A stretch of DNA of 64,000 bases from an uncultured Eubacterium sp. (lineage in GTDB: Bacteria; Bacillota; Clostridia; Lachnospirales; Lachnospiraceae), in NCBI GenBank assembly GCA_910578975.1, contig CAJTRZ010000002.1, positions 124,001-188,000 on the forward strand, given 5' to 3'. Below the pieces are notes generated by a model. That model had not been told where the DNA came from. It saw only the letters and a list, made by a program, of their open reading frames with translations, and did not search any database. The translations under genes and the position numbers were made by a program. This document shows positions 17,983 to 28,211 of this stretch, one piece after another; within the stretch, counting starts at the first letter, position 1; each line of letters begins with the position of its first letter.

Positions 17983-19170
17983 ATGAATATTCGTTTTTTA
18001 GCACAATCAGAATATTTCAACGGTCTGCATTTAAAAGATGATATTATTCTAGAAAAGGAATATGAACAGGGACCTTTTACAAATTTACCAAAGGTTCGTT
18101 ATTACTTATATTATCTTGAAGAAAATGTAAGAAAAGAAGTTATGCCGTATTCTGATAAAGTGGATATTTTTAATATTACTGACTGCCAGAATGAATCTGA
18201 ATATTTATATTTTACGGAATATATTGATATGCATGATGGGACTTATTCCTTTGGAATTATCAGATATAATATTACAGACCATACCCATACGAAAATCATA
18301 TCTTTGAAGGACAATATCAATTTATATCCAAATAACAAACAGATTAAGATATTTATTTTAGATGATGCGAATCTGATTATTCAGCGTGCCCTTCCAAAGG
18401 TAAGTGAAAATAGAAAACTAAAAGAATTTTTTGATTTTTCACTAATATTATTTAATTTTATAAAAAATAAACAGTTAGTAATTCAGGATGAGAATCTGGT
18501 TCGTAATGGTATTGAATTTATTCTGCCTTACAACGAGAAAAGCTGTATCATGAAAACAGGATATTCTGTATTTCAAAATAACAGGCATGCTAATTTAACA
18601 AAAGAGGAAGCTGCTGTAGAATCGCTGTTTGTATTAAATATACAACAGTTTATCAGCGATTTGCAGTTAGACCAGCCAAATCTTGTTATGAATGCTGTAG
18701 ACCAGTCTTATTACGACACGACTGTTATTAATGCGAAAATCATAGAGAATTTCCTGATTTACTCAAAGTTTAATTATGAGGATAATGATGAAAATATTAT
18801 TTTCTATGATATTGAGACAAAGGAGATTTATACTTGTATTAATAAAACAACGACTGGAGAGTATCTGCTGAAGAATGCTACAGTGATTGAGGACACTCCA
18901 TATATGATTATGAAAAAATCTACAGGGACACAGTTTTTCAATTTGATTTCCAATGAAATTGATGCTACATATCCGGAAGAATTTGATGTGCGGTTTGTGA
19001 ATAACAACACGGTTATTTCGACATCTGTTGAAAAACCAATTTTTGGCAAGGAATATCCTGTTGTATGCATTCATAAATTTCCACATAAAAAGACAATATT
19101 GCAGGAGAGAGGAGAATATATCGGCTCTGTATCATCCGACAGAGAAACATCCTATATATTTTTAAAATAA
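17983..19170 (+). CDS. Protein of unknown function, 395 residues
   Basis: I do not recognise this family. No signal peptide, transmembrane segment or known catalytic motif is visible. It is acidic to neutral, rich in Asn, Ile, Tyr and Phe, and looks like a soluble mostly-beta protein, with many short alternating strands such as YYLYYLEENVRKEV, GTYSFGIIRYNI and KYPV-type segments. The ATG at 17983 follows AAGGAG; an ATG at 17947 would add 12 residues with no site. The DUF896 gene begins on the last base of its stop codon, so the two are coupled. Base composition matches the neighbours. Confidence 0.75.
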   Translation: MNIRFLAQSEYFNGLHLKDDIILEKEYEQGPFTNLPKVRYYLYYLEENVRKEVMPYSDKVDIFNITDCQNESEYLYFTEYIDMHDGTYSFGIIRYNITDHTHTKIISLKDNINLYPNNKQIKIFILDDANLIIQRALPKVSENRKLKEFFDFSLILFNFIKNKQLVIQDENLVRNGIEFILPYNEKSCIMKTGYSVFQNNRHANLTKEEAAVESLFVLNIQQFISDLQLDQPNLVMNAVDQSYYDTTVINAKIIENFLIYSKFNYEDNDENIIFYDIETKEIYTCINKTTTGEYLLKNATVIEDTPYMIMKKSTGTQFFNLISNEIDATYPEEFDVRFVNNNTVISTSVEKPIFGKEYPVVCIHKFPHKKTILQERGEYIGSVSSDRETSYIFLK

Positions 19171-19379
19171 TGGACGAGAAAAAAATAAAACGTATTAATG
19201 AACTATATAAAAAATCAAAAACCACAGGGTTGACCGAGGCAGAATTAGAAGAACAGAAAACTCTTCGAACGGAATACCGCATGGCTATGTTGAATAGTCT
19301 TTCTGCCTCTCTTGACAATGTGAGCATAAAGAATCCTGATGGTTCCATTACAAAAGTAAAATCGAAACGTGAAAATTAA
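19170..19379 (+). CDS. DUF896 (YnzC family) small protein
   Basis: 69 residues. The first 50 residues form the two-helix DUF896 hairpin: KKIKRINELYKKSKTTGLTEAELEEQKTLRTEY matches the family's IxRINELxxKxKxxGLTxxExxEQxxLRxEYL pattern. YnzC of Bacillus belongs to this family and is linked to the SOS operon yneA-yneB-ynzC; its function is unknown. It is coupled to the upstream unknown gene by a one-base overlap and lies next to the formyl-THF cyclo-ligase gene. Confidence 0.9.
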   Translation: MDEKKIKRINELYKKSKTTGLTEAELEEQKTLRTEYRMAMLNSLSASLDNVSIKNPDGSITKVKSKREN

Positions 19380-19380
19380 T

Positions 19381-19926
19381 ATGAATATCAAAGAATATAA
19401 AGACTATCTTCGAAAAGAAATAAAGCAAAAAAGAATGCTTATGACCAGAGAAGATGTAATAGAAAAAAGTAATATTATCTGTCAGAAAATTTTAAATCAC
19501 AAAATATATCAGAATAGTGAATGTATTTACTGTTATTATCCTGTTCAAAATGAAGTAGATATTCTGCCAGTAATTATTCATGCACTAAATAATGGAAAAA
19601 TCATTGCCCTGCCAAAAGTAGTTAATAAACAGGGTAAGATGATTTTTGCTGAAATTGATAATTTAGATAATCTGAAAACAGGTCATTTTAACATTCCAGA
19701 ACCAATAATTACTGTACAGGCGAGAAAAGCTGATCTCGTTTTGGTTCCCGGAGTGGTTTTTTCAAGTAAAGGGGAAAGAATCGGACAGGCAGGCGGTTTC
19801 TATGATCGTTTCTTAGAAACTTATCATCCCTATACGATTGGGGTGGCATATGATTTTCAGATGATGAATGACATAAAAACACAGCCTCACGATATTGATG
19901 TATGTGAGGTTATCAGTAATATTTAG
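19381..19926 (+). CDS. 5-formyltetrahydrofolate cyclo-ligase
   Basis: 181 residues from ATG 19381. It converts 5-formyl-THF to 5,10-methenyl-THF using ATP, returning a storage folate to the active pool. Visible family features are the N-terminal lysine/arginine-rich helix (LRKEIKQKRMLM), YYPVQNEVDILP in the middle, and the ATP/folate loop GERIGQAGGFYDRFL near the C-terminus (the usual form is GxRLGxGGGYYDRFL). A GTG at 19369 overlapping the previous gene is an alternative start. No strong ribosome site is seen, so coupling to the DUF896 gene is likely. Confidence 0.9.
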   Translation: MNIKEYKDYLRKEIKQKRMLMTREDVIEKSNIICQKILNHKIYQNSECIYCYYPVQNEVDILPVIIHALNNGKIIALPKVVNKQGKMIFAEIDNLDNLKTGHFNIPEPIITVQARKADLVLVPGVVFSSKGERIGQAGGFYDRFLETYHPYTIGVAYDFQMMNDIKTQPHDIDVCEVISNI

Positions 19927-19935
19927 GAGAATACT

Positions 19936-21342
19936 ATGAGCTTTACAAATGAAACTGAAAAACAACAATTTTATATGGACAAGTGCAGGGAGATTGTAAA
20001 AAACAAAGAACGGACGCTTGGCAGAAAACTGACAGCATGTGTGGTTACTTTTGGTTGTCAGATGAATTTTAAAGATTCTGAAAAACTAATGGGAATTTTA
20101 GCACAGATTGGTTATGAAGAAACAGATGATGAACATGCTGATCTTGTTTTATATAACACATGTACAGTCAGGGAAAATGCAAATTTAAAAATATATGGAA
20201 GACTGGGATATCTCTCTAAAATTAAAGAAAAAAATCCGGAAATGATTATCGGACTTTGTGGCTGTATGATGCAGGAAGAACACGTTGTAGAAAAATTAAA
20301 TAAAAGTTACCGGTTTATAGATATTATTTTCGGAACACATAATGTATTTTTGCTGGCAGAACTGTTATATGAAAGATTTATCAGCGGACATAAGATAGAA
20401 GATATCTGGGATGGTACGACGGAAATTGTGGAAGACCTTCCAAGTGTCAGAAAATATAGTTTCAAATCTGGTGTGAATATAATGTATGGCTGCAACAATT
20501 TCTGCAGTTACTGTATTGTCCCTTATGTAAGAGGAAGAGAACGAAGCAGAAATCCAGAAGATATTATTTCTGAAATAAAAGAACTGGTAAATAATGGTGT
20601 CGTAGAAGTTATGCTTTTGGGGCAGAATGTGAATTCATACGGAAAAACGTTGGATAATCCTATTTCTTTTGCACAATTATTAGAAAGAATCGAAAATATT
20701 GACGGATTAAAACGTATTCGGTTCATGACTTCCCATCCAAAGGATTTATCCGATGAATTAATAGAAGTGATGGCAAAATCCAATAAGATATGTAAACAGA
20801 TGCATTTACCTCTGCAGTCAGGAAGTTCCAGATTGTTAGAAATTATGAACAGACATTACAATAAAGAACAGTATTTAGTATTAGTAGAAAAGTTAAGAAA
20901 AGCAATTCCTGATATTGGAATTACAACAGATATTATTGTTGGATTTCCGGGAGAAACAGAAGAAGATTTTCTTGAAACGTTAGATGTTGTAAAAAAGGCA
21001 CGTTACGACTCGGCATTTACATTTATCTATTCGAAACGTTCTGGAACACCTGCAGCGAAGATGCCTGATCAGGTTACTGAAGATGTTGTCAAGGACAGAT
21101 TTGACAGACTTCTCAGTGTGATTAACGAAATTTCCAGAGAAAAAACAGCTGTCTTGGAGGGAACTACGCAGGAAGTTTTAATCGAAGAAGAAAACAAAAA
21201 GATAGAAGGTTATGTTTCCGGAAGATTAAGCAACAATTCTGTTGTTCATTTTAAAGCTTCAAAAAATGATATTGGAAAGATTGTTCATGTTTATCTGAAA
21301 GAAGCAAAAGGATTTTATTACATGGGAGAAATGGTGGAATAA
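19936..21342 (+). CDS. miaB: tRNA-2-methylthio-N6-dimethylallyladenosine synthase
   Basis: 468 residues, full length. A radical-SAM methylthiotransferase that adds the 2-methylthio group to i6A37 in tRNA. The N-terminal cluster cysteines are Cys41, Cys76 and Cys110; the radical-SAM motif is Cys186-Cys190-Cys193 (CNNFCSYC). A C-terminal TRAM domain follows (about 405-465). VVTFGCQMNFKDSE and LMLLGQNVNSYG-like VMLLGQNVNSYG place it in MiaB rather than MtaB. The same operon carries miaA, which makes the i6A37 substrate. Confidence 0.96.
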   Translation: MSFTNETEKQQFYMDKCREIVKNKERTLGRKLTACVVTFGCQMNFKDSEKLMGILAQIGYEETDDEHADLVLYNTCTVRENANLKIYGRLGYLSKIKEKNPEMIIGLCGCMMQEEHVVEKLNKSYRFIDIIFGTHNVFLLAELLYERFISGHKIEDIWDGTTEIVEDLPSVRKYSFKSGVNIMYGCNNFCSYCIVPYVRGRERSRNPEDIISEIKELVNNGVVEVMLLGQNVNSYGKTLDNPISFAQLLERIENIDGLKRIRFMTSHPKDLSDELIEVMAKSNKICKQMHLPLQSGSSRLLEIMNRHYNKEQYLVLVEKLRKAIPDIGITTDIIVGFPGETEEDFLETLDVVKKARYDSAFTFIYSKRSGTPAAKMPDQVTEDVVKDRFDRLLSVINEISREKTAVLEGTTQEVLIEEENKKIEGYVSGRLSNNSVVHFKASKNDIGKIVHVYLKEAKGFYYMGEMVE

Positions 21343-21344
21343 AA

Positions 21345-24035
21345 ATGAGTTTACCGCAAATGATGCAGGATGTATGGGAGAATCATTATGATGACCTTAC
21401 ACCGATGATGAAAAATTATTTAGATACAAAAAAGAAACATGATGACTGTATTATTTTTTACAGACTGGGCGATTTTTATGAGATGTTTTTTGATGATGCA
21501 TTAGAAGCCTCAAAGGTTATGGAAATTACATTAACAGGTAAAAGCTGTGGTCTTGACGAGAGGGCACCTATGTGTGGTGTTCCTTATCATGCGGTCGATA
21601 CATATATTAATAAATTAGTTACCAGAGGATATAAGGTATGTATTGTAGAGCAGGCAGAGGATCCTGCTGAAGCGAAGGGACTCGTAAGAAGAGAGGTTGC
21701 AAGAATCGTAACTCCCGGTACGAACTTAAATACAAACGCTATAGAAGAAGGTAAAAATAACTATCTGATGTCCATCGCTTATATTGGAGGAAAGTTTGGC
21801 ATTTCTATTGCTGATGTTACTACTGGTGATTATTATGTTACAGAAGTCTATTCCGAGAGAAACGTCGTAGATGAAATCAATAAGTTTATGCCTAGTGAAA
21901 TCATATGTAATCATGCTTTTTTGATGTGTGGTATGGATATTGATGATATCAAAAACAGATTATCTATCTCTGTTTTTGAGTTGGAGGAATGGTATTTTGA
22001 TGAAGATAACTGTAGTGAAGTATTAAAAGACCATTTTGGAATTATCGACTTGTCAGGTCTTGGTATTTCTGAAATGTCTCTTGCAGTGATTGCTTCTGGT
22101 TCTTTATTGAAATATCTTTATGAGACACAGAAAAACTCTTTATCACATCTATCTAAATTAGTTCCTTATTCTACAAGTACTTTTATGATTCTTGATACTT
22201 CTACCAGACGGAATCTGGAATTGTGTGAGACATTGAGAGAAAAACAGAAGCGTGGCTCCTTATTATGGGTGCTTGATAAAACGAAAACGGCTATGGGTGC
22301 AAGAACTCTCCGTGGCTACATTGAGCAGCCTCTGATTTCTAAAGAAGAAATTACGAATAGGCAAAAGGTGATAGAGGAATTAAATAAATCGATTATCACG
22401 AGAGATGAACTCAGAGAATATCTGTCTCCAATTTATGATTTAGAGAGACTTTTAAGTAAAATTTCTTATAAATCTGCAAATCCAAGGGACTTAATTGCTT
22501 TTAAAACTTCACTGGAAATGCTTCCACATATCAAGAATATTATCAGTGATTTTAAATCACCTTTATTTATAGAATTATATAATCAGTTAGATACTTTAGA
22601 GGATATTTCTTCTCTAATTAGGGAATCTATTACAGATGATCCACCGATTAATATAAAAGAAGGAGGCATTATCCGTACAGGATTTCATGAAGAAATTGAC
22701 AGGCTTCGTGCAGCAAAAACAGAAGGAAAAGGCTGGCTTGCAGATTTAGAAGCAGAGGAAAAAGAGAAGACAGGAATCAATAAGTTAAAGATTAAGTTTA
22801 ACAAAGTTTTTGGGTATTATATAGAGGTATCAAATTCCTTTAAGGACTTAGTTCCTGACTATTATGTGAGAAAACAAACATTAACAAATGCTGAAAGATT
22901 TACAACGGACAAATTGAAAGAATTAGAGGAAGTAATTGTAGGTGCTGAGGACAAACTCTTTTCTCTGGAATATAATATTTTCACTTCTGTGAGAGATGAA
23001 ATTTTCCGGCAGATTAACAGAATCCAGATGACTGCAAAAGCGATTGCTAAGATTGATGTTTTTGCCTCTTTAGCTTATGTGGCAGAACGCAATCATTATG
23101 TAAAACCTAAAATCAATGAAAAAGGGCTGATAGATATTAAAGATGGCAGACATCCTGTTGTTGAGAAGATGATGCCGGATAATATGTTTATTTCAAATAA
23201 TACATATTTGGATACAAATAAAAACCGGTTATCTATTATTACCGGTCCGAATATGGCAGGTAAGTCCACTTATATGAGACAGACCGCATTAATTGTACTG
23301 ATGGCACAGATTGGTTCTTTTGTTCCTGCAAAAGAGGCAAACATATCTATCTGTGACAAGATTTTCACCCGTGTAGGCGCATCAGATGATTTAGCAAGTG
23401 GTCAGAGTACATTTATGGTAGAAATGACAGAAGTTGCAAATATTCTGAGAAATGCAACGGCAGACAGTTTGTTAATTTTAGATGAAATCGGTCGTGGAAC
23501 CAGCACATTTGATGGACTTAGCATTGCCTGGGCAGTGGTAGAACATATCTGCGATAAAAAGATTTTAGGTGCAAAGACTTTATTTGCTACCCATTATCAT
23601 GAACTGACAGAGTTAGAAGGCACACTTCCAGGAGTAAACAATTACTGCATCAGCGTAAAAGAACAGGGAGATGATATTGTATTCCTGAGAAAAATCATAA
23701 AAGGTGGTGCAGACCAGAGTTATGGTATTCAGGTGGCAAAATTAGCAGGTGTTCCTGAAAGTGTATTAAACAGGGCAAAAGAGCTGGTAGTGGAGTTGAG
23801 TAATGCGGACATTACTACAAGAGCTAAAGATATTGCTGCTGGATTACAGCCGGGAAGTAATGTTTTACCTGGAATGAATGATGATTTAGAGGCGCATCAG
23901 ATGACATTATTTGCTGCAATGAATGAAAATGCCATTATCAGTGAAATTGAAGAATTAAATTTAGGTGAAATGACACCAATTGATGGGTTAAACTATTTAT
24001 ACAAATTACAGAACCAATTAAAAAACCGTTGGTAA
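21345..24035 (+). CDS. mutS: DNA mismatch repair protein MutS
   Basis: 896 residues. It binds mismatches as a dimer and recruits MutL. The mismatch-binding motif YRLGDFYEMFFDDA is in the N-terminal domain (residues about 39-52). The connector and lever domains follow, then the ATPase with Walker A GPNMAGKST (about residue 636), LLILDEIGRGTSTFDGL and ATHYHEL. The C-terminal tail ends with a helix that mediates tetramers in other MutS1. It starts three bases after miaB ends and is followed by mutL after 14 bases. Confidence 0.97.
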   Translation: MSLPQMMQDVWENHYDDLTPMMKNYLDTKKKHDDCIIFYRLGDFYEMFFDDALEASKVMEITLTGKSCGLDERAPMCGVPYHAVDTYINKLVTRGYKVCIVEQAEDPAEAKGLVRREVARIVTPGTNLNTNAIEEGKNNYLMSIAYIGGKFGISIADVTTGDYYVTEVYSERNVVDEINKFMPSEIICNHAFLMCGMDIDDIKNRLSISVFELEEWYFDEDNCSEVLKDHFGIIDLSGLGISEMSLAVIASGSLLKYLYETQKNSLSHLSKLVPYSTSTFMILDTSTRRNLELCETLREKQKRGSLLWVLDKTKTAMGARTLRGYIEQPLISKEEITNRQKVIEELNKSIITRDELREYLSPIYDLERLLSKISYKSANPRDLIAFKTSLEMLPHIKNIISDFKSPLFIELYNQLDTLEDISSLIRESITDDPPINIKEGGIIRTGFHEEIDRLRAAKTEGKGWLADLEAEEKEKTGINKLKIKFNKVFGYYIEVSNSFKDLVPDYYVRKQTLTNAERFTTDKLKELEEVIVGAEDKLFSLEYNIFTSVRDEIFRQINRIQMTAKAIAKIDVFASLAYVAERNHYVKPKINEKGLIDIKDGRHPVVEKMMPDNMFISNNTYLDTNKNRLSIITGPNMAGKSTYMRQTALIVLMAQIGSFVPAKEANISICDKIFTRVGASDDLASGQSTFMVEMTEVANILRNATADSLLILDEIGRGTSTFDGLSIAWAVVEHICDKKILGAKTLFATHYHELTELEGTLPGVNNYCISVKEQGDDIVFLRKIIKGGADQSYGIQVAKLAGVPESVLNRAKELVVELSNADITTRAKDIAAGLQPGSNVLPGMNDDLEAHQMTLFAAMNENAIISEIEELNLGEMTPIDGLNYLYKLQNQLKNRW

Positions 24036-24049
24036 AATAAAGGAAGACT

Positions 24050-25933
24050 ATGGGTAATATAAGAGAACTGGATCAAAGTACAATTAATCAAATAGCGGCT
24101 GGAGAAGTTGTTGAAAGACCTTCGTCAATTGTAAAAGAGTTGATGGAAAATTCTATTGATGCAGGTGCGACAATGATTTCTATCGAAATTGAAGAAGGCG
24201 GCACGAAATCTATCCGTATCACAGACAATGGGAAAGGGATTGAAAAAGATGATGTCCGTATAGCTTTTCTGCGTCATACGACAAGTAAAATCAAAACTGC
24301 ACTGGATCTTTTAAGCGTTTCTTCTTTGGGGTTCCGTGGTGAAGCATTATCCAGTATTGCCGCAGTATGCCAGGTAGAATTATTAACCAGAACCGCTTCA
24401 AATATGGAAGGGATCCGTTACCGTATCGAAGGTGGAAAAGAAGTTGGATATGACGAAATTGGTATTCCTGTAGGTACCACATTCATTGTAAGTAATATTT
24501 TTTTCAATACCCCTGCCAGACGCAAGTTCTTGCGGACCGCCCAGACAGAATCAGGATATGTTTCTGATATTGTAGAAAAAATTGCTCTTTCGCATCCGGA
24601 GATTTCCATTAGTTTTAAAAGTAATGGCAAAGTCCGTGTGCATACATCGGGAAATGGCAGTCTAAAAGATGTTATTTATAGTATTTATGGAAAAGAAATC
24701 ACAGAAAACATTATTGAAATTAATGAACAGAATGATTTTATGTCCATCACAGGTTATATCGGAAAAGCCATTGTTTCAAAAGGAAACAGAACTTTTGAGA
24801 ATTACTTTATTAATGGCAGATATATTAAAAGTAACATTATTTCCAAGGCGATAGAAGATGGATATAAATTTATATTAATGCAGCACAAGTATCCGTTTAC
24901 TGTACTAAACTTTGAAATTAATCCTGAATTTTTAGATGTCAATGTACACCCTTCTAAAATGGAACTTCGTTTTAGAAAATCTGAAAAAATTTATCCGATG
25001 ATTTCAGAGTGTATCAATGATACATTAATTGAGAAACCCAATATTATAGATGTAAAATTAGAAAAACAATCAGAAAAAAGAGAAAATATAAAGTATACAC
25101 CAGAACCTTTTGAAACGAAAAGACAGCATATTTTAGGAGATACAGATGATGGTAACAGTAGTGTACGAGAAGAGACTCTTTATAATAAAACTACTGTTAC
25201 ACCTTCTTTCATAGAAGAAGCAAACTCACTTGATAATTCAAAAGCATCAAAGATTACGCAGAAAGGTAAGCCGATAGTAGCAAAAGAGGGTGTCGTACCT
25301 CCAATACAGCAGGAAGTGACAGATGTATATGATAACTTTTTAAGTGATATTGCAAAACCAAAGCATAAAATTATCGGACAGGTTTTTGATACTTACTGGA
25401 TTGTACAATATAACGAAAAAATGTACATTATTGACCAGCACGCTGCCCACGAGAAGGTAATGTTTGAATCACTCATGGAAAAACGGAAAACCAGACAGAT
25501 TCATACACAGATGATAAGCCCGCCGATTATTTTAAATTTATCTATGAATGAGGCTGATCTAATCAACCGGTATTTGCAGAATTTTAAAGAAATCGGCTTT
25601 GAAATCGAGCCTTTTGGCGGACAGGATTTTGCAGTAAGAGGTGTTCCAACGGACCTTTATACATTGGATAGCCAGGAAGTTTTAATAGAGATTATTGATA
25701 ATCTTTCCAATGAAAGCGGGAAAATGTCACCAGATATTTTGACAGATAAAATCGCTTCAATGTCCTGTAAGGCTGCTGTAAAAGGAAACAGCAAAATGTC
25801 TTTTAGAGAGGCAGATGAACTGATTACGCAGTTATTATCTTTAGAGAACCCTTATAACTGTCCTCATGGAAGACCAACAATCATATCTATGAGTAAATAT
25901 GAATTAGAGAAAAAATTCAAGAGAATCATTTAG
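24050..25933 (+). CDS. mutL: DNA mismatch repair protein MutL
   Basis: 627 residues. The N-terminal GHKL ATPase has IAAGEVVERPSSIVKELMENS, DNGKGI and GFRGEALSSI. The linker (about 340-435) is low in conservation. The C-terminal domain holds DQHAAHEKVMFE, the DQHAx2Ex4E endonuclease metal motif, plus SCKAAVKGN and CPHGRPT. This MutL should therefore be a nicking endonuclease, as expected in a bacterium without MutH. GGAAGACT precedes the ATG at 24050. Confidence 0.97.
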   Translation: MGNIRELDQSTINQIAAGEVVERPSSIVKELMENSIDAGATMISIEIEEGGTKSIRITDNGKGIEKDDVRIAFLRHTTSKIKTALDLLSVSSLGFRGEALSSIAAVCQVELLTRTASNMEGIRYRIEGGKEVGYDEIGIPVGTTFIVSNIFFNTPARRKFLRTAQTESGYVSDIVEKIALSHPEISISFKSNGKVRVHTSGNGSLKDVIYSIYGKEITENIIEINEQNDFMSITGYIGKAIVSKGNRTFENYFINGRYIKSNIISKAIEDGYKFILMQHKYPFTVLNFEINPEFLDVNVHPSKMELRFRKSEKIYPMISECINDTLIEKPNIIDVKLEKQSEKRENIKYTPEPFETKRQHILGDTDDGNSSVREETLYNKTTVTPSFIEEANSLDNSKASKITQKGKPIVAKEGVVPPIQQEVTDVYDNFLSDIAKPKHKIIGQVFDTYWIVQYNEKMYIIDQHAAHEKVMFESLMEKRKTRQIHTQMISPPIILNLSMNEADLINRYLQNFKEIGFEIEPFGGQDFAVRGVPTDLYTLDSQEVLIEIIDNLSNESGKMSPDILTDKIASMSCKAAVKGNSKMSFREADELITQLLSLENPYNCPHGRPTIISMSKYELEKKFKRII

Positions 25934-25941
25934 GAGTTTTT

Positions 25942-26895
25942 ATGAATGAACTAGTTATTCTGACCGGTCCTACAGCCGTTGGTAAAACAGAACTTTCCAT
26001 TGCATTGGCAAAACGGATTAACGGTGAAATCATCAGTGCTGATTCTATTCAGGTATATAGAGGAATGAACATTGGCTCTGCCAAAATCACCAAAGAGGAA
26101 ATGCAGGGAGTAAAGCATTATCTCATTGATGTTTTAGATCCCAAAGATGCGTTTAACGTCCATGTGTTTCAGAAGATGGCAAAAGAGGCTGTTTGGGAGA
26201 TTCAAAGAAGAGGAAAAATTCCAATTATTGTGGGAGGAACCGGATTTTATATTCAGGCACTTTTATATGATATTCATTTTGATAAAACGGATGATGAACA
26301 TGAATACCGAAAAGAATTAGAGCAGATGGCAATAGAGAATGGTAATGAATATCTGCATCAAATGTTAAAAGAAATTGACCCGGTTTCTGCAGAAGAGATA
26401 CATTTTAATAATACAAAGCGTGTTATCCGGGCCTTAGAATATTATCATGATACTGGCAAAACCATCTCTAGTCATAACCTTGAACAGCAAGAAAATCAGT
26501 CACCATATAATTTTGCATATTTTGTATTAAATGACAAAAGAGAACTTCTTTATCAGCGAATCGAAAAGCGGGTAGATATCATGTTAAAAAATGGACTGGT
26601 AGAAGAGGTAAAAGAACTTCTTGCACATGGTTGTGATGCAGGTATGGTCTCCATGCAGGGAATTGGTTATAAAGAAGTGGTAGACCATCTTGAAAACAAT
26701 GTATCACTGGAAGATACAGCTGAATTAATCAAAAAAAACACAAGACACTTTGCAAAGAGGCAGCTTACATGGTTTCGCAGAGAAAAAGATGTATGTATGA
26801 TAAACATTGATGATTTTGAATATAAACAAGAAAAAATATTAGCAGAAATGCTTATGAATTTGAAAAAAAGAAACATAATAAAGGATGAGCTATGA
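25942..26895 (+). CDS. miaA: tRNA dimethylallyltransferase
   Basis: 317 residues. It transfers the dimethylallyl group from DMAPP to A37 of tRNAs reading UNN codons. P-loop GPTAVGKTELS is at residues about 8-18. DSIQVYRGMNIGSAK and GGTGFYIQALLYD are family signatures, and MQGIGYKEVVDHL lies in the C-terminal half. The last 4 bases overlap the next gene. In many Firmicutes hfq follows miaA directly; here a PLP-enzyme gene takes that place. Confidence 0.97.
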   Translation: MNELVILTGPTAVGKTELSIALAKRINGEIISADSIQVYRGMNIGSAKITKEEMQGVKHYLIDVLDPKDAFNVHVFQKMAKEAVWEIQRRGKIPIIVGGTGFYIQALLYDIHFDKTDDEHEYRKELEQMAIENGNEYLHQMLKEIDPVSAEEIHFNNTKRVIRALEYYHDTGKTISSHNLEQQENQSPYNFAYFVLNDKRELLYQRIEKRVDIMLKNGLVEEVKELLAHGCDAGMVSMQGIGYKEVVDHLENNVSLEDTAELIKKNTRHFAKRQLTWFRREKDVCMINIDDFEYKQEKILAEMLMNLKKRNIIKDEL

Positions 26896-28175
26896 GTGAA
26901 TTAAAAGATATGTACAAACAGATGGGAATTGATGAAAAAGTTTTAGAAATTTCAGATAAAATTATTTCTGATTTGTCACAAAGATTTCAAGAAATAGACA
27001 AAATTGCAGAGTACAATCAGTTAAAGGTAATGTCTGCATTTCAGAAAAATAAAGTAGCAGAAGCACATTTTGCGCCAACTACAGGATATGGTTATAATGA
27101 TTTAGGACGTGATACTCTTGAAAAAGTTTATGCGGATGTTTTTCATACAGAGGATGCATTGGTCAGACCACAGATTACCTGTGGAACTCACGCACTTGGC
27201 ATTGCTCTATCAGCAAACTTACGTCCCGGAGATAAACTAATGTACATAAGTGGAAAACCATATGACACGTTAGAAGAAGTTATCGGTATCAGGCCATCTA
27301 CGGGAAGCCTTGCAGAATATGGTATTACATATGATCAGGTTGATTTATTGAACAATGGTGATTTTGATTATGATGGAATTAAATCAAAATTAGATGGAGT
27401 CACTATGGTTGGAATCCAACGTTCCAAAGGATATGCCACAAGACCTACTTTATCTGTAGAAAAAATCGGTCAGGTAACCTCTTTTATAAAAGAAATTAAC
27501 CCGGATATTATTGTTATGGTTGATAACTGTTATGGAGAATTTGTTGAGACGACAGAACCTTCTGATGTTGGTGCAGATATGATTGTCGGTTCTCTTATCA
27601 AGAATCCGGGAGGAGGTCTTGCACCAATTGGGGGATATATCTGTGGAACAAAGAAATGTGTAAAGAACTGTGCTTACCGTCTTACCACACCGGGACTTGG
27701 AAAAGAAGTAGGTGCCAATCTTGGCGTAATAAGCCTGTTGTATCAGGGATTGTTTTTAGCACCAACTGTCGTATCAGGAGCATTAAAAGGTGCAATTTTT
27801 GCGGCAAATTTGTTTGAACAGTTTGATTTTAAAGTCATTCCTGATGGCAGGGAGAGCAGGCATGATATTATTCAGGCGATTGAGTTTGGAAATCCAGATT
27901 GTGTCATTGCTTTCTGCAAGGGTATTCAGGCGGCTGCACCAGTAGATAGTTATTTAACACCAGAGCCTTGGGATATGCCTGGATACGATGCACCAGTCAT
28001 TATGGCGGCAGGAGCATTTGTGTCAGGCTCTTCTATTGAACTGAGTGCAGATGGTCCAATCAAACCTCCATATGCAGTGTATTTCCAGGGTGGATTAACA
28101 TGGCAGCATGCAAAACTTGGTATTTTGAAAGCGTTTCAGAATATGATCAATGACGAATTAGTTACTATTTCGTAA
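26892..28175 (+). CDS. Methionine gamma-lyase family PLP enzyme (YnbB-like)
   Basis: 427 residues. A fold-type I PLP protein of the family annotated as methionine gamma-lyase-like or aluminium-resistance protein; its true reaction is not established. Visible blocks are GYGYNDLGRDTLEKVYADVF, RPQITCGTHALGIAL and VMVDNCYGEFVETTEP. The likely PLP lysine is in GSLIKNPGGGLAPIGGYI. The C-terminal QGGLTWQHAKLGI is a family hallmark. It overlaps miaA by 4 bases (ATGAGC inside the miaA end). Bacillus also places ynbB close to miaA-hfq. Confidence 0.88.
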   Translation: MSELKDMYKQMGIDEKVLEISDKIISDLSQRFQEIDKIAEYNQLKVMSAFQKNKVAEAHFAPTTGYGYNDLGRDTLEKVYADVFHTEDALVRPQITCGTHALGIALSANLRPGDKLMYISGKPYDTLEEVIGIRPSTGSLAEYGITYDQVDLLNNGDFDYDGIKSKLDGVTMVGIQRSKGYATRPTLSVEKIGQVTSFIKEINPDIIVMVDNCYGEFVETTEPSDVGADMIVGSLIKNPGGGLAPIGGYICGTKKCVKNCAYRLTTPGLGKEVGANLGVISLLYQGLFLAPTVVSGALKGAIFAANLFEQFDFKVIPDGRESRHDIIQAIEFGNPDCVIAFCKGIQAAAPVDSYLTPEPWDMPGYDAPVIMAAGAFVSGSSIELSADGPIKPPYAVYFQGGLTWQHAKLGILKAFQNMINDELVTIS

Positions 28176-28211
28176 CATTTTGTTATTATTCCCCTTTTAT
28201 TGGAAAAAACA

